Of a DNA stretch of 64,000 nucleotides, positions 16,027-25,419 are shown piece by piece. Source of the stretch: an uncultured Idiomarina sp. (GTDB lineage: Bacteria > Pseudomonadota > Gammaproteobacteria > Enterobacterales > Alteromonadaceae); contig CAMPHF010000002.1 in assembly GCA_946885915.1 (NCBI GenBank), positions 313,518-377,517 on the forward strand. The letters run 5' to 3'. Numbering within the stretch: the stretch's first letter is position 1; each line of letters begins with the position of its first letter. Made by a program: the position numbers and the translations under genes. The notes under the pieces were generated by a model. That model did no database searches. It was not told the origin of the DNA and saw only the letters and a list, made by a program, of their open reading frames with translations.

Positions 16027-17907
16027 ATGAAAGGTGAAATCAGAAGAGCTCAGCTAATTCAAACCTTTGGAGTTGGCGCAATTGTCGATGCTAATGGTGA
16101 GACGTTCGTTGTCAAAGATACTACTTTTTGGGATGCGAAGGAAAGAATTGAATGTTCCCGCCTATCTCGATTGATTCAAGGAAAAAGCCTTCGAACCTTT
16201 TCAGGAAAAGTCAATGAAGAGGAGGCTGTTCCAGTTGAACGATTCCCTCGGTGGTATTATTGCCCAGCTTGCAATCGGATGAGAAAAATCACAAAAGAAG
16301 AAGACTACGAAAATGAAGATGCAAGTTGTCCTCGCTGCAAGAATTCTCAGTGCAAGCATAAGCCGGAAATGATACCGATGCGTTTCGTAGCATACTGCAG
16401 CAACGGGCACCTCGCTGAAATTAATTGGTGGGCATGGGTTCACCAGAACGCTAGCGTGGCAGAAGACGGTCAATGTAAAAACAAAGACTCGCTTAAGTTT
16501 ACTTCGGGTGGCCGTGCTGGTGGCGATTTCTTAGAAATGAAAGTCAAATGTGACAGTTGCGAATTAGAAAAAGATTTATCAGATATCCAGCGTCAATTTG
16601 CTAAACCGAGTGTTGTGGAGGGGTACGGTCAGTCTTGTTGCGGCAAGCAGCCTTGGCAGAAATATGAGGACAGAGAAGCTTGTGACGTAAAAATGAAAAT
16701 CGAACCTAGAGGGAGTTCATCAATACACCGATCACTAGTTTTGTCAGCTTTAGATATCGAAGAGGGGGCAACTTCTGAGCTCAAAAGTAAAATTAGCTCC
16801 GATGCCAAAGAGGCTATAGAACGGAAGTGTCAAACGCTCTTGAAGCAAAGTGTAGGTACTCGTCAAATTCTCCAGACCAGAGTAACTGAAAAAGCAGAAG
16901 ATATTCGTGAAAAATTTATGAATATTGCAGAAGACTACTCTGACAATGAGAATGATCTAGTCGAATACGGATTCCAGTTTCTTTTAAATGAACTAACAGT
17001 AGCTGCTCCTGAAATAGAGGAAGCAGAGGATGCTCAGGTAAAGCTTCTGGATGCAGAGTATGCTCTTTTGGCTCAGGGAGATGACATCGAGCAACGAAAC
17101 TTTAAAGTTTTTTTTAACGACTGCTCTGATGATTCTGACCCAATTTTAAGGCGTGTCTTTTCAAGAATAGGTCAGGTAAAACGTCTTCGAGAAGTAAGGG
17201 CTTTTAAAGGTTTTGTCCGAGGAGGGGGAAAGTCCGAGCTGTCTCCCGACATAGGCGGGAATCAAAACTGGGTGCCAGCTATTGAGGCGTTCGGGGAGGG
17301 TATTTATTTTGAGTTCAATCAAGACATGTTAGCTGTCTGGCTAGAGAAGTATGGAGAGCAAGTCAGGCAAGCCCTCTCGAAGCAACTTAAAGCATTAGGA
17401 AAACTTCAAGAAAGGGTGAAGATCGGGATCGTGGAAGATCCAATATTTATACTTGCTCATACTGTCGCCCACGTTTTAATCCGAGATCTCACTTTCCGGT
17501 CAGGATACTCATCTTCCGCCCTGAGGGAGCGAATCTTCTGTGTTCCGGAGGCGAATCGGGCTGGAATACTGATTTATACGACGGACACAGACACAGAAGG
17601 CACGCTTGGGGGACTTGTAGATCAAGCTCGTCCTGAAATTCAGGCTCATCTTGTAAGAAACTTAAGCAATTTGACTAGTTGGTGTTCAGCAGATCCTGTA
17701 TGCCGTGAAACAAAGGAATCTGGATTTCAGGGCGTCAATCAGGCTGCTTGTCATTGTTGTGCCTTAGTAGCTGAGACCAGTTGTGGTCATCAGAATGCGG
17801 GGCTCAATCGTTTGCTATTATCGGGTATGGGTGAAAAGTTTGGTGAGCCCCTAGGCTTTCTTAGTTTTGTCGAGGAGACAGCGCGTGAGGATGCCAACGT
17901 TTTCTGA
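16027..17907 (+). CDS. drmB: DrmB-like DUF1998 protein
   Basis: 626 aa. An N-terminal zinc-binding region has CPAC...CPRC...C (res about 78-110). The DUF1998 region is towards the C-terminus: FILAHTVAHVLIRDLTFRSGYSS (about 474 on), GILIYTTDTDTEGTLGGLV, and a terminal Cys-rich patch CRETKESGFQGVNQAACHCC. DrmB forms a complex with DrmA in DISARM. SD GACGAG overlaps the 4-bp gap after drmA; the 3' end overlaps the next gene, so translation is coupled. Family confident; specificity unknown. Confidence 0.88.
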   Translation: MKGEIRRAQLIQTFGVGAIVDANGETFVVKDTTFWDAKERIECSRLSRLIQGKSLRTFSGKVNEEEAVPVERFPRWYYCPACNRMRKITKEEDYENEDASCPRCKNSQCKHKPEMIPMRFVAYCSNGHLAEINWWAWVHQNASVAEDGQCKNKDSLKFTSGGRAGGDFLEMKVKCDSCELEKDLSDIQRQFAKPSVVEGYGQSCCGKQPWQKYEDREACDVKMKIEPRGSSSIHRSLVLSALDIEEGATSELKSKISSDAKEAIERKCQTLLKQSVGTRQILQTRVTEKAEDIREKFMNIAEDYSDNENDLVEYGFQFLLNELTVAAPEIEEAEDAQVKLLDAEYALLAQGDDIEQRNFKVFFNDCSDDSDPILRRVFSRIGQVKRLREVRAFKGFVRGGGKSELSPDIGGNQNWVPAIEAFGEGIYFEFNQDMLAVWLEKYGEQVRQALSKQLKALGKLQERVKIGIVEDPIFILAHTVAHVLIRDLTFRSGYSSSALRERIFCVPEANRAGILIYTTDTDTEGTLGGLVDQARPEIQAHLVRNLSNLTSWCSADPVCRETKESGFQGVNQAACHCCALVAETSCGHQNAGLNRLLLSGMGEKFGEPLGFLSFVEETAREDANVF

Positions 17908-19369
17908 ACTAGATTCAGATCAACGTGGAATTTATACTGAATCGCCTACGAATCGGGCAGTGTTGGTTACAGGACCTCCTGGAACCGGAAAGACCGTGGT
18001 CGCTTTTCATCGTGCCTTACGGCTTTCAAAGGGAGGGAAGCCCGTTACCTTATTAATGTTTAATAACGTGCTTTCAAAGTACGCTGACAGCGTAGACATG
18101 GAACATGACATAAGCATCTGCAATCTACACAAATGGGTTGATCAGTGGTTTCGTCGCGCTTATAAAAAGCGCCTTCCATCTAGAGGAAGGTTTGACATAA
18201 ATTGGCAAGTGGTTAGCGAAATTATTAGGGAAACGACAGATATCCCAACGTTACATCGACTATGCTGGGGTCATCTAATAGTCGATGAGGGACAAGACTT
18301 TCCAGTCGAGATGTATGAAGCTTTTATGGCTTTAATAGATCATCCATTATTAGAGGAGACTTCTCGTCCTACGCTGACTGTTTTTGCGGATGAAAATCAG
18401 ACAATCACCGAGAAGAATTCTACCTTGCAAGAGATTCGACAAACGTTAGACGTTGGTGTCCGAAATAGAAGGTACTGGCGGCTTAATAAAAATTACAGAA
18501 ACACACGAGAGATATCGGAGTTTGCGACTTTTTATCAGCTAACAGGTAGATCAGCAGCAAAAGCTCCAGATCGCGGTGGGATGAAACCGCAGGTACTAAT
18601 ACTTCCGAGTCATTCAGCAGTATCTGAACATATAACAAATTTTGTTATAAACAACGGTCAAATAGAGGTCGGAGTTCTGTCATTTGGTAAAAAAGCCGAT
18701 GTGAGAAACATTTACAACGAGTTAAAAAATTCCAAGGAAGAAAAGAAATCAAAGCATCTACTTCAAATGTATGTGAATGGTAAAGCAAAGGAAAGTACTC
18801 ACTATGACGCGAAATTCCTAAACTTCGGTGCGGCCCCCTCTATCACTGTACTTCACAACAAGAGTTCAAAGGGGCTTGAGTTTGATGCTGTTTTTGTTGT
18901 GAATATGCATCGGGATAGCCGAGCATTCGATGCAAGTGCTCAAGAGTTAATTAAAGATATGTATGTCGTGTCATCGCGAGCTAGGAACATGCTATTTTTT
19001 GATTTAGTTTGCTTTGGAGATTCACTTCCTCAGATTATTCGCTTGCTACCCTCACCGGAATTCAGACTATGTGGTTATGCTGCTAACACAGACTGGAAAT
19101 CTTTTTTGCGTGAAAAGCTGAGTTGTGTTTCATGGTCGGAAACGGAGGAGATGGCTGACCAAATTAGAGCAGCTACTTTGGCGGATGAAATTTTATCTTT
19201 GGGTGATCAAGCGTCTGTATTTTTATCCACACTGCTCGATAGCTCCAGAGAATATTTGGCTCTGAAAGAGAATATTCAAGACTATTTGGATGGTTTAGAT
19301 AAACAGAATGTTATTCGAGTGATCAAAGAAGTTGGATGTGAGCGAGTCGAGCGAAGTTTAATGAGTTAA
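17885..19369 (+). CDS. Second SF1 (UvrD-like) helicase of the operon
   Basis: About 494 aa. Start GTG 17885, placed 7 nt after GAGGAG (17872-17877); ATG 17891 is the alternative. Complete SF1 motifs: TGPPGTGKT (I), LIVDEGQDFP (II), TVFADENQT (III), RLNKNYRNTREISE (IV), SSKGLEFDAVFVVN (V) and YVVSSRARNMLFF (VI). Unlike the first SF1 protein of this operon it has no NERD domain. It takes the place where classical DISARM carries the phospholipase-D protein DrmC. It overlaps drmB and is 21 bp before the next gene. DNA translocase/helicase activity is expected. Confidence 0.85.
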   Translation: MRMPTFSELDSDQRGIYTESPTNRAVLVTGPPGTGKTVVAFHRALRLSKGGKPVTLLMFNNVLSKYADSVDMEHDISICNLHKWVDQWFRRAYKKRLPSRGRFDINWQVVSEIIRETTDIPTLHRLCWGHLIVDEGQDFPVEMYEAFMALIDHPLLEETSRPTLTVFADENQTITEKNSTLQEIRQTLDVGVRNRRYWRLNKNYRNTREISEFATFYQLTGRSAAKAPDRGGMKPQVLILPSHSAVSEHITNFVINNGQIEVGVLSFGKKADVRNIYNELKNSKEEKKSKHLLQMYVNGKAKESTHYDAKFLNFGAAPSITVLHNKSSKGLEFDAVFVVNMHRDSRAFDASAQELIKDMYVVSSRARNMLFFDLVCFGDSLPQIIRLLPSPEFRLCGYAANTDWKSFLREKLSCVSWSETEEMADQIRAATLADEILSLGDQASVFLSTLLDSSREYLALKENIQDYLDGLDKQNVIRVIKEVGCERVERSLMS

Positions 19370-19390
19370 GCCTAACTGGAAATAAAAATT

Positions 19391-20992
19391 ATGAAAAATT
19401 ACTTCATTCCAATTGATGAGATTGGACTAGTAGAGTTCTTGAGCTCAGGATTCATAGGCATTTCGACGAGCAGAGTTGACTACGAAGATATTCATACCAG
19501 GCAGTGGCCAAACATGGTTGTGGTGAAAAAATTAGAAGATTCACCGCTTCCAATTTGCTGTGAAGTTGAAACGAAAGGCAGAGCTTATTCATTTCCTGCG
19601 AAAATGGGCAGCAAAAGTTTTCAGCTTTATAGGATCAAATCAGCATTGTCCATAAACAACATTAAAAGAATACATTTTCCATCGGAAGAGTTTTTGAAGG
19701 ATTTCATATCCAAATATCATTACATGAGTGATTTAGATGTTGATAGTTTCCAATTATTAGTTAGTAATTTACTTCTCGATCCGGAAAAGTTTAGATTGAA
19801 TAATTATGAAGATCAGATTGAGTTAGTTGAAAATAAAAAAATGGGCGATGCGGATAAGAGCAAACAAAAAAAACTGATTTGCGATGGAAAGTCGATAATT
19901 GCTTTTGCATATGCTCTCCATTGTCACTTGAAAATCAATAGCAGTTACAATATACCCGTCTTATCATCTTCGGACGATGTGGATGTTGCTTTAAAGGATA
20001 TGTCTGTAGTTTTGGGTGTAAACCTGCCTCCAACAGGACTTAATCTTTTAATTAAAGAATATTGGAACCTTTGTAGAATGGAAAGCATTGACGCTAGAAC
20101 CGATCAAATGGAAATAGTTGAATTGCTCTCCTTAAGGCTACAATCTGCGCTTGGTAAGAATACCGAAGCTCAGAAAATAGTTTCTTTTCTTGATAAAATA
20201 TCAAATGTTTTTATGGGTATGGAAAGCCACCCGAATTTAGATGAAAAAAGCGCGGAAAAAGCATTTCAATTTGGATTTTATATTTCATTAATGTCTAAAA
20301 ACTGGACTGACTTCATAGAGCTCCGAAATAGATTCAGATTTTCAGATCAAGTAGACGTGATAGCTAAGTATCTATTTGTGTTGCGAAACAGTTTCAGTCA
20401 GCTTACAGAAGGCTTTTTTAAATCATTAGGAGCTAATAAAAAAATTTGGGCGTCGGCGATACTTGATTGCCATTCTTCGTCTAGGGCTGTCTTGAATATT
20501 AGCGCGGAGAAAGGGAGCGAGGACCTCAGGTTATTTTGCAGCTTAGCAGTAAACGATAGATATGTAGGAGGAGTCGCGAGAGAAATCAGCCCTGAAGAGC
20601 AGCTCGTCGTGTCAGCCTTGCGAACTTTCTCCGTTGAGCCGTTTAGGGATGACGATAGTGGTGATATTGCCGTTAAAAAGTATGTCCAGTCCAACCCTGT
20701 AGTTATAACACTCAAGATAGTTAACTGTGTAAACAGGTTTAAGTTGAATGAAGTTCACATACAGTATAAAACTTCTATTAAACATGGTGTATTAAGTGTG
20801 GCGAGCACTCGTTTAAAAATTCTTCAGCTGGTTTCAAAACAAGGGGTTGCTCTCGGTATCAACGAAGAAGGAATACTCGTTTTAACTCGGCTACAGATGG
20901 TTGACACTATGGATCGTGACGAACTATGGCATCACGTTGAGCAGGTCGCAGAAGGAGGCGCGTTAATGGAAGAATTAGTTGTCGACATGTAG
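19391..20992 (+). CDS. Unrecognised 533-aa DISARM-operon protein
   Basis: No family recognised. The N-terminal about 130 residues look alpha/beta (FLSSGFIGIST..., MVVVKKLED) and the centre is helical (res 160-370). The C-terminal part has beta-rich stretches (VVITLKIVNC, NEVHIQYKTS) and an acidic end. No Walker, HKD, nuclease or transmembrane motif is visible. It starts 21 bp after the SF1 helicase gene and precedes the methyltransferase by 135 bp. A specificity or scaffold subunit is the best guess. It is lower in GC than the chromosomal genes to the right. Confidence 0.6.
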   Translation: MKNYFIPIDEIGLVEFLSSGFIGISTSRVDYEDIHTRQWPNMVVVKKLEDSPLPICCEVETKGRAYSFPAKMGSKSFQLYRIKSALSINNIKRIHFPSEEFLKDFISKYHYMSDLDVDSFQLLVSNLLLDPEKFRLNNYEDQIELVENKKMGDADKSKQKKLICDGKSIIAFAYALHCHLKINSSYNIPVLSSSDDVDVALKDMSVVLGVNLPPTGLNLLIKEYWNLCRMESIDARTDQMEIVELLSLRLQSALGKNTEAQKIVSFLDKISNVFMGMESHPNLDEKSAEKAFQFGFYISLMSKNWTDFIELRNRFRFSDQVDVIAKYLFVLRNSFSQLTEGFFKSLGANKKIWASAILDCHSSSRAVLNISAEKGSEDLRLFCSLAVNDRYVGGVAREISPEEQLVVSALRTFSVEPFRDDDSGDIAVKKYVQSNPVVITLKIVNCVNRFKLNEVHIQYKTSIKHGVLSVASTRLKILQLVSKQGVALGINEEGILVLTRLQMVDTMDRDELWHHVEQVAEGGALMEELVVDM

Positions 20993-21127
20993 CATCCGAT
21001 GATGATTAATAAGTTAAAGCCTAAGTAGCCTAGATTTCAGCTACTATGCCAGCTGTTGAAAGTTACCTGGACATACAGACTTAATGCTTTTAAAATATAA
21101 ATAGGGCCTTTTGCTGGTATATCATGA

Positions 21128-22711
21128 ATGAATCATATTGAACTTTTTGCCGGGTGTGGAGGACTATCATTAGGATTACACGTCGAAAATTTTGAGCTCC
21201 TTCTTGCTAATGAAATATCTCCAATGGCTGCTGAGTCCTTTGCATTTAATTTTTTCAATGAAGATTTATTTAGTCTTGCAGAAGAAAATAAGCATCCCGA
21301 AAAAACGCTTTGGCTGAAAAGCCGCTACAAGGATTTAACAAGCAGGCTCCGCGAAAACCCGTTAAGCCTTCTTTCTGAAGAGGAAACCTTTTACTCCGAC
21401 CTTCCAAGGGACAGTGAGGAGCTTAGAGGGAAGTTATTGATAGGTAGCATTGTAGATTTAAACAAAGCTATTTCAAAAAACAATCAGTTAAAAGCATGCC
21501 TAAGTAGCGGATTTAACTCACCGAGAGGGTTGGATTTAGTATCCGGAGGCCCCCCTTGTCAGAGTTTTAGCATGGCGGGTCTTAGAAATAAAAATTGTGA
21601 GAAAAACGCACTTCCTTGGGAGTTTGCGAAGTTTGTCTCGCTGACTAAACCAAAAATAGCAATGTTAGAGAATGTTAGTGGAATTCTCAGAGCGTTCAAA
21701 GATGAAAGAGGGTATAGATACTACGCTTGGTATGAAGTTGCAAAGGCGTTTGCTGTAATTGGATATGTGCCTATCTGTTTGCATATCAATGCACGTTTAG
21801 CTGGAGTAGCACAGAATAGACCTCGCTTTATTATGTTTGCTGTTAGGCGAGATTGTTTCAATAAGTTGCTATGTACTTTTTGTCCCAATAGCGCTTCACA
21901 CAAGGTTTTGATGCTGTCTAATAGATTTTATCAGAACATTTCGGAGATCGGACCGTCGTTAGAGTTTGGATATCTGGACTATTTAGACGTATCGAAATCC
22001 GAGCACCGCAGTCTGTTTGAAAATTCGTTTCTATCTCCTTTGGTATCAGGAAAACCCGTGAGCGTTAGGGAAGCATTAGATGACTTGCGATTTAATAGTG
22101 ACAAGTTGCCATCGGATTACATAAATAATTTAAATTCAATATTTGAATGGCTTCCAACCCGAGAGCATATAGAAAATCACGATCCAAGGGCCAATAAAGA
22201 AATCGTTAGGCGACGCTTCCGCCTTTATCAAATTTTGCAAAAAATCAACGACAGGTTTGTAACTAAAGATATTTTTTCTATATTGAAAGGGAAATCCTCT
22301 GAATTGGGCGAGAGAACTTGGGAGCTCTGCCGCAGTCATGAGTTGTTAATGGAAAACGGTCAGCTATCAAAGCTCTCTTCTAAAAAAGCTTTGGTGAGCT
22401 ACTTGAAAGCTCATACGACGAAAAAGCAAATACAAAGAGCTCTGATTGCAGATAAACCGGCACCTGCTGCCTTATCTATACCGGATGATGCATGTCATTA
22501 TGATGAGGCTGAGCTTCGCGTGTTGACTGTTCGCGAAATGGCGCGGATCCAATCTTTCCCGGATAATTTTGTGTTTCGCTCTAAAGTAACGACTGGCGGA
22601 CAAATGAGGAAATTTCAAGTGCCTCAATATACGCAAGTAGGGAATGCAGTTCCTCCACTGCTAAGCATAAAACTTGGAGAATGCCTGTCGACGTTATTGA
22701 GTAAGCTTTAG
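21128..22711 (+). CDS. drmMII: C5-cytosine DNA methyltransferase (DrmMII-like)
   Basis: 527 aa with all conserved C5-MTase motifs: FAGCGGLSLG (I, res 6-15), GGPPCQSFS with the catalytic Cys near 144 (IV), LENVSG (VI, about 180), AQNRPRF (VIII, about 229), VREMARIQSFPDNF (IX) and TQVGNAVPP (X). In class 2 DISARM the C5-MTase marks host DNA as self. The insert between motifs I and IV (about 100 residues) is longer than average. It is separated from the preceding gene by 135 bp, so it may have its own promoter, which would allow self-methylation before effector expression. Target sequence unknown. Confidence 0.92.
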   Translation: MNHIELFAGCGGLSLGLHVENFELLLANEISPMAAESFAFNFFNEDLFSLAEENKHPEKTLWLKSRYKDLTSRLRENPLSLLSEEETFYSDLPRDSEELRGKLLIGSIVDLNKAISKNNQLKACLSSGFNSPRGLDLVSGGPPCQSFSMAGLRNKNCEKNALPWEFAKFVSLTKPKIAMLENVSGILRAFKDERGYRYYAWYEVAKAFAVIGYVPICLHINARLAGVAQNRPRFIMFAVRRDCFNKLLCTFCPNSASHKVLMLSNRFYQNISEIGPSLEFGYLDYLDVSKSEHRSLFENSFLSPLVSGKPVSVREALDDLRFNSDKLPSDYINNLNSIFEWLPTREHIENHDPRANKEIVRRRFRLYQILQKINDRFVTKDIFSILKGKSSELGERTWELCRSHELLMENGQLSKLSSKKALVSYLKAHTTKKQIQRALIADKPAPAALSIPDDACHYDEAELRVLTVREMARIQSFPDNFVFRSKVTTGGQMRKFQVPQYTQVGNAVPPLLSIKLGECLSTLLSKL

Positions 22712-23077
22712 TAACGCTGGCGCTAGCAATTTGTTAGCTAAATGCGCCGCCAGTGATAGCCTTGTAGTTAACAGTGACGACTTGAATCTTTAGCTGTTAG
22801 TTGGTAAATAAAACACTCATTGAGCCATTCAATATACCAAATCTAACCCAGATAAAGTGGTGGGTTATGTGGTGGGTAAATGTAATTTTTAAATGGTTAT
22901 TTATTTTAAATTTTTGATTTTTAATTATATTTTAAAATATACAACAAGCAGATCCAGAATATTGAATAACTGGTTATGACGTAGCCTGCGGTTATTACCG
23001 CAGGTGCTATCTCGTTTACCGTCTAGTTTATGAATAAAAACTCGATTGGTTTAGAGTTTGTACCCATCGGTCTCATT
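22712..23077. other. Non-coding spacer between methyltransferase and hipA, with two inverted repeats
   Basis: 366 bp between convergent genes. An imperfect hairpin CTGGCG (22717-22722)/CGCCAG (22748-22753) follows the methyltransferase stop by a few bases. A perfect 7-bp hairpin CCTGCGG (22985-22991)/CCGCAGG (22998-23004) lies nearer hipA. The middle, 22880-22950, is extremely AT-rich. The hairpins may be terminators but lack long T runs. Confidence 0.45.
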
Positions 23078-24292
23078 TTAGCGGAGCGGTATACTTCGTA
23101 AATGAGTTTCGATAGCTTCAATCATCGACTTAGTAAGCGGTAAGTGCGCTTTTTCTTTCTGCCATACCTCGTGAAAGCCAGCCACGGTTTGCTTGGCGGT
23201 ATCTAACACCAATTTTTCTGGCAACATGGCTTTAGCGGCCAAATGTGATAACTCATCCAGCGTGAAGTCACTGAATTTCTTGCTACGACTGACCTTTAAC
23301 GATGCACTATCATCGGGGATATAAGAGATGGTCGAGACAAAGTCATAGGCTGGTGCAATGGATGCAGTACGCTTGTCTTTATAGATTACAGACCAATTTT
23401 TCAGATGCATATCTGCATTGCCGATTAGGGTATTGAACACCAATCTGCGAGTAAACTCCGCGATGTCTTCATATTGGCCTTCAATGCCAATAACCTGAGC
23501 AATATTGCGCATACTGGCTTTTTTGTACTTATCTTGAGGATAGACACCAAACACTTGCGCAAAATCTTCAATATGTATGGCTTGAGCACCTGCACGATCA
23601 AAGCGCTTAATCGCAAACGCACTACCACCATATTTGCCAATACCATTTGGGATATTAGCAATCTGGTTGATGGGGAGTAGCTGCGTCTCTGGCACATCCA
23701 TGCCCAACATACGAGCCAATTCCATCATCGAATATTCATTTTCTGGCACCGCGTCAAAGCGAGACGACGGCAATTTCACAATCCAAGAGCCACCTGTACC
23801 GGTTGCTGGAACGGTCAAACCACCGCTTGCCTGTTGTACGGCTGAAAATTTCAACTGCACACCCGCCAATGAAAAGCGCATTGGCGCTTCAATTATCGCT
23901 CCAACGTCAATGCCCTCATGCACGTTAGGCGGTAAGGCTTCACCATCCGCCGGTTCAACCGTAATAGCACCTGCTAAATCTTGTCCTAACACCCACAATA
24001 GAAAAAATTCTCGCGCGGGGTTCACTCCGGCACGCTCTGCCAAGTAACGACGCATTGTCTCTTCTGGCAAAAGGTTAGAGAAAAACGGAGTTAGCTTGGT
24101 TTGGGTCGGTTTAAAATTAGTCAGCAAGCCACCTAGCGAATCTTTAAAACCCAGCCCTAATACGGGCCTTGATTCATCATTAATGTACGAATCCATAAAG
24201 GCAAAAAGCGTTCTGTCATTGCCCACGTTGGTTATCGTTGCGATGGGATTGCCGTAGAGCAACACGTTGAGCGTAGAAACATAATTAGTCAT
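23078..24292 (-). CDS. hipA: HipA-type Ser/Thr kinase toxin
   Basis: 404-aa HipA-family kinase of a type II toxin-antitoxin module. Family features: N-terminal couple-HipA domain (FKPTQTKLTPFFSNLLPEE), SLAGVQLKFS ATP-binding loop (about 140-150), FAIKRFDR with the ATP-contacting Lys, catalytic NADMHLKNWSV (about 293-303) and the metal-binding Asp in YDFVS. E. coli HipA phosphorylates GltX and induces persistence; the substrate here is unknown. Its start overlaps the end of hipB by 8 bp, giving the usual hipB-hipA order. Confidence 0.92.
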   Translation of the reverse strand: MTNYVSTLNVLLYGNPIATITNVGNDRTLFAFMDSYINDESRPVLGLGFKDSLGGLLTNFKPTQTKLTPFFSNLLPEETMRRYLAERAGVNPAREFFLLWVLGQDLAGAITVEPADGEALPPNVHEGIDVGAIIEAPMRFSLAGVQLKFSAVQQASGGLTVPATGTGGSWIVKLPSSRFDAVPENEYSMMELARMLGMDVPETQLLPINQIANIPNGIGKYGGSAFAIKRFDRAGAQAIHIEDFAQVFGVYPQDKYKKASMRNIAQVIGIEGQYEDIAEFTRRLVFNTLIGNADMHLKNWSVIYKDKRTASIAPAYDFVSTISYIPDDSASLKVSRSKKFSDFTLDELSHLAAKAMLPEKLVLDTAKQTVAGFHEVWQKEKAHLPLTKSMIEAIETHLRSIPLR

Positions 24293-24596
24293 TGTCGCCT
24301 TCCTCTAGCTGATATGCAGGCGACATTGTCTCACCCTCTTCGATGCTCCCGAGGCTACTTCGAATGATAGACTTAATAGCAGGTACAGATTTTTTGGGAG
24401 CGACAAACAGCTCTAAGTCGAGTGCGCGGGCAATTGCAATCAAGCTGGACATTCTTAAATCAACGCCGCCAGCCTCGATTTTTGAAATATGGCTTTGCGG
24501 CACACCCGAACGCGCGCTCAGCTCTCTTTGGCTAAATCCCTGACGAACTCGAGCTTCTCGAAGACTTTCTAGTAGCTGCTCTGTTACATAGCTCAT
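24285..24596 (-). CDS. hipB: HipB-type Xre antitoxin/autorepressor
   Basis: 103 aa with an Xre helix-turn-helix (res 17-50: QGFSQRELSARSGVPQSHISKIEAG). It neutralises HipA and represses the operon. The acidic C-terminal tail (QLEEGDND) fits a flexible HipB tail. The promoter region upstream is AT-rich and holds a 13-bp palindrome at 24674-24726. Confidence 0.9.
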   Translation of the reverse strand: MSYVTEQLLESLREARVRQGFSQRELSARSGVPQSHISKIEAGGVDLRMSSLIAIARALDLELFVAPKKSVPAIKSIIRSSLGSIEEGETMSPAYQLEEGDND

Positions 24597-24673
24597 TTCG
24601 ATACGCCTAAATAAATCAATTTATAAGAATAATATACAAAAGTATATAAATTTAATTCCGAAAACCCAAGAAT

Positions 24674-24726
24674 GATTATCTATTATGAATCATATATCGG
24701 CTTTAGATATTCAATAATAGATAATC
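24674..24726. promoter_or_regulatory. Palindromic operator candidate upstream of hipB
   Basis: GATTATCTATTAT (24674-24686) and ATAATAGATAATC (24714-24726) are perfect 13-bp inverted copies with a 27-bp spacer, 78 bp upstream of the hipB start. HipB binds dyads with a TATCC/GGATA-like core in E. coli; TATC/GATA cores occur here. The role is inferred from position. Confidence 0.5.
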
Positions 24727-24788
24727 CATAACGCACTTGCTCACTTACAAAATACCACATCGAGCTTTAGGCGAAATCGATCACCCCT

Positions 24789-24816
24789 GCATGTTTCGGA
24801 TTCATCCGAAACATGC
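24789..24816. terminator. Perfect 12-bp stem-loop, terminator-like
   Basis: GCATGTTTCGGA, loop TTCA, TCCGAAACATGC, followed on the plus strand by AATTTTCTGGTCTTT. The stem is strong and the trailing T-rich bases weak. No plus-strand gene lies just upstream, so it may be a remnant or a bidirectional element. The rest of 24,727-25,022 shows no gene. Confidence 0.4.
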
Positions 24817-25022
24817 AATTTTCTGGTCTTTCATCGTTGTGCTACTCCATAATGTCGTGGGGACATAGTCTTCATAATGGTGATGGCCTCTATTACACCG
24901 CCATCGTTTTATCATTATTCATTAATAGTTGGTTAGGCAGTGGGAATGAGTACGTTATTAGGGGCTTTGAGAACAGTAGGGAGTAGTGTGGGCTGTAACT
25001 TGCAAATTTCTGGTAAACCACG

Positions 25023-25413
25023 TTAACGTTTTGTCTGCATAAAAAATTGCGTTATTTCCTTTCCGACTGCCTCTGACTGAAAATACTGACTCAATTCCTG
25101 CATTGCTTTCGCATCGCTACCTATTTTTTTATTTGAGTCCTGATTCTCTCAGCCTGTTCATCAAGTTCACGACTGACAATTCTGCAGCTGTTGGGGCATT
25201 TAGTATCGACACGTTCTAATAGGTGATGAACAAGATCGTTTCTTTATTCGTTTTTTCTGCTCGCTCTCGCCTGATTGCTTTAATTTGACTAATGGAGCCA
25301 GCAAAACTCCCATTAACAACAAGGTATTTAAGCAAGTGCTCTAGTTGCTGAAAAAGTAAAACGTTCCGACCAACTTTAAGCAGAACATTATCTTCGGACT
25401 CTTTGTTCTTCAT
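25023..25413 (-). pseudogene. Decayed hypothetical gene in three frames
   Basis: An intact-looking start (MKNKESEDNVLLKVGRNVLL, with FQQLEHLLKYLVVNG) runs to a stop at 25216. The reading then continues in another frame (HHLLERVDTKCPNSCRIV...RIRTQIKK) and a third (GSDAKAMQELSQYFQSEAVGK...MQTKR) ending at 25023. The VGRN-FQ--E-LLKYL start looks like that of a hypothetical family of roughly 200+ residues, so at least one internal deletion and frameshift have occurred. It lies 6 bp downstream of the kinase operon. Confidence 0.6.
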
Positions 25414-25419
25414 ACACCG

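Noticed and set aside
12741..17907. Druantia (DruE) assignment for the DUF1998 helicase pair
   Set aside because: The helicase and DUF1998 parts are separate genes with DISARM-type neighbours, not a single large DruE protein.
17867..20992. A phospholipase-D (DrmC) gene within the DISARM-like operon
   Set aside because: No HxK(x4)D motif is visible in either of the two genes following drmB; one is an SF1 helicase and the other is unrecognised.
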